Assembly: GCA_015493585.1 (NCBI GenBank)
Contig: WGCW01000007.1
Location: 1 to 40,560, forward strand
From: Acidobacteriota bacterium
GTDB taxonomy: Bacteria; Acidobacteriota; Thermoanaerobaculia; Thermoanaerobaculales; Sulfomarinibacteraceae
Direction: 5' to 3'
Length of the DNA: 40,560 nucleotides
Shown: positions 40,452 to 40,560 of the stretch, one piece after another
How positions within the stretch are numbered: position 1 is the stretch's first letter
Layout: each line of letters starts with the position of its first letter
Position numbers and translations under genes: made by a program
Notes under the pieces: model-generated
The model's database searches: none
Told to the model about the DNA's origin: nothing
What the model saw: the letters and a program-made list of their open reading frames with translations, nothing else

Positions 40452-40560
40452 ATGGCCAGAGTTGCGCGTTGGAAGGTTTCGGGGGTAGCGGCGTGGTACC
40501 ACATTCACAGCCGGATTGCCGGTCACCGTGGGGAGTTTCCCCTCTCTGAGCGGGCGACGA
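40452..40560 (+). CDS. REP-associated tyrosine transposase-like protein (Y1_Tnp), 5' fragment
   Basis: The first 36 residues of a frame that runs off the right edge: MARVARWKVSGVAAWYHIHS then RIAGHRGEFPLSERAT. The start resembles IS200-like/RAYT proteins, where such a W-Y-H-I/V-x-S strand precedes the HUH motif; the catalytic HUH and Tyr are outside the window. AGGGGAG precedes the ATG. The REP-like repeat just upstream supports the call. Confidence 0.6.
   Translation, partial: MARVARWKVSGVAAWYHIHSRIAGHRGEFPLSERAT

Overview
The window is a chromosomal stretch of a GC-rich diderm bacterium. Outer-membrane and envelope genes are present (BamD-like lipoprotein, ExbB/ExbD/TonB set, RseP, a lipid-A-synthase N-terminal-like protein), together with a full set of core translation, isoprenoid and cell-wall genes. 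Gene content and order, and the intergenic repeat families, would suit an uncultured or poorly sampled phylum, possibly Acidobacteriota-like. That placement is a guess; no 16S rRNA gene is present. Nearly all of the sequence is ordinary, dense, operonic core genome. I see no defence island, prophage, CRISPR array or biosynthetic cluster.

Layout. 1-361: 5' part of a coiled-coil protein gene (minus) running off the left edge. 406-1730 (minus): DPM1-like glycosyltransferase and a LAB_N membrane protein. 1760-6869 (minus): ffh-rpsP-khpA-rimM-trmD-dsbD. 7029-7376 (plus): tmRNA, whose last base is the first base of a possible start codon of an AMIN/Amidase_3 gene; amidase, GerM-domain gene and murI follow with overlapping stops and starts. 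10244-11044 (minus): second GT2 enzyme. 11114-11305 (plus): DUF4177 protein. 11286-14026 (minus): large one-TM TPR protein and a small membrane protein. 14310-16189 (minus): trxB, HesB/IscA-type protein, def. 16190-17335: repeat-rich gap. 17336-19858 (plus): polA. 20209-24644 (plus): ExbB-ExbD-ExbD-TonB-DUF4388-TPR operon closed by a clear intrinsic terminator. 25025-26547 (minus): ftsE-ftsX. 26713-27441 (plus): pgeF. 27426-28782 (minus): small unknown gene and rlmN. 28861-30194 (plus): AmgK-like kinase and tatA. 30237-37722 (minus): eight-gene envelope operon uppS-cdsA-dxr-rseP-PASTA-rpe-bamD-LysM. 37895-40317 (plus): alanine-dehydrogenase-like protein and a CoA-transferase. 40452-end: start of a RAYT-like (Y1) transposase gene.

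How the parts fit. The translation block makes and targets proteins (SRP, S16, ribosome maturation, tRNA m1G37, tmRNA rescue). The envelope block supplies isoprenoid precursor (Dxr), lipid carrier (UppS), phospholipid (CdsA), outer-membrane assembly (BamD) and regulated proteolysis (RseP). DsbD, TrxB, the A-type Fe-S carrier and peptide deformylase cover redox and protein maturation. The Ton-type operon energises outer-membrane transport.

The points most worth a second look are regulatory or enzymological. Five lead genes have a -10-like hexamer 6-10 nt before the start codon and no Shine-Dalgarno, suggesting leaderless mRNAs. Two operator-like palindromes abut or overlap extended -10 boxes. 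The tmRNA and amidase gene overlap by one base. The alanine-dehydrogenase-like protein lacks the conserved substrate-binding lysine. A REP-like 20-bp repeat in the polA upstream gap recurs directly upstream of the RAYT gene. All calls are from reading the sequence and remembered family motifs; no search was run.
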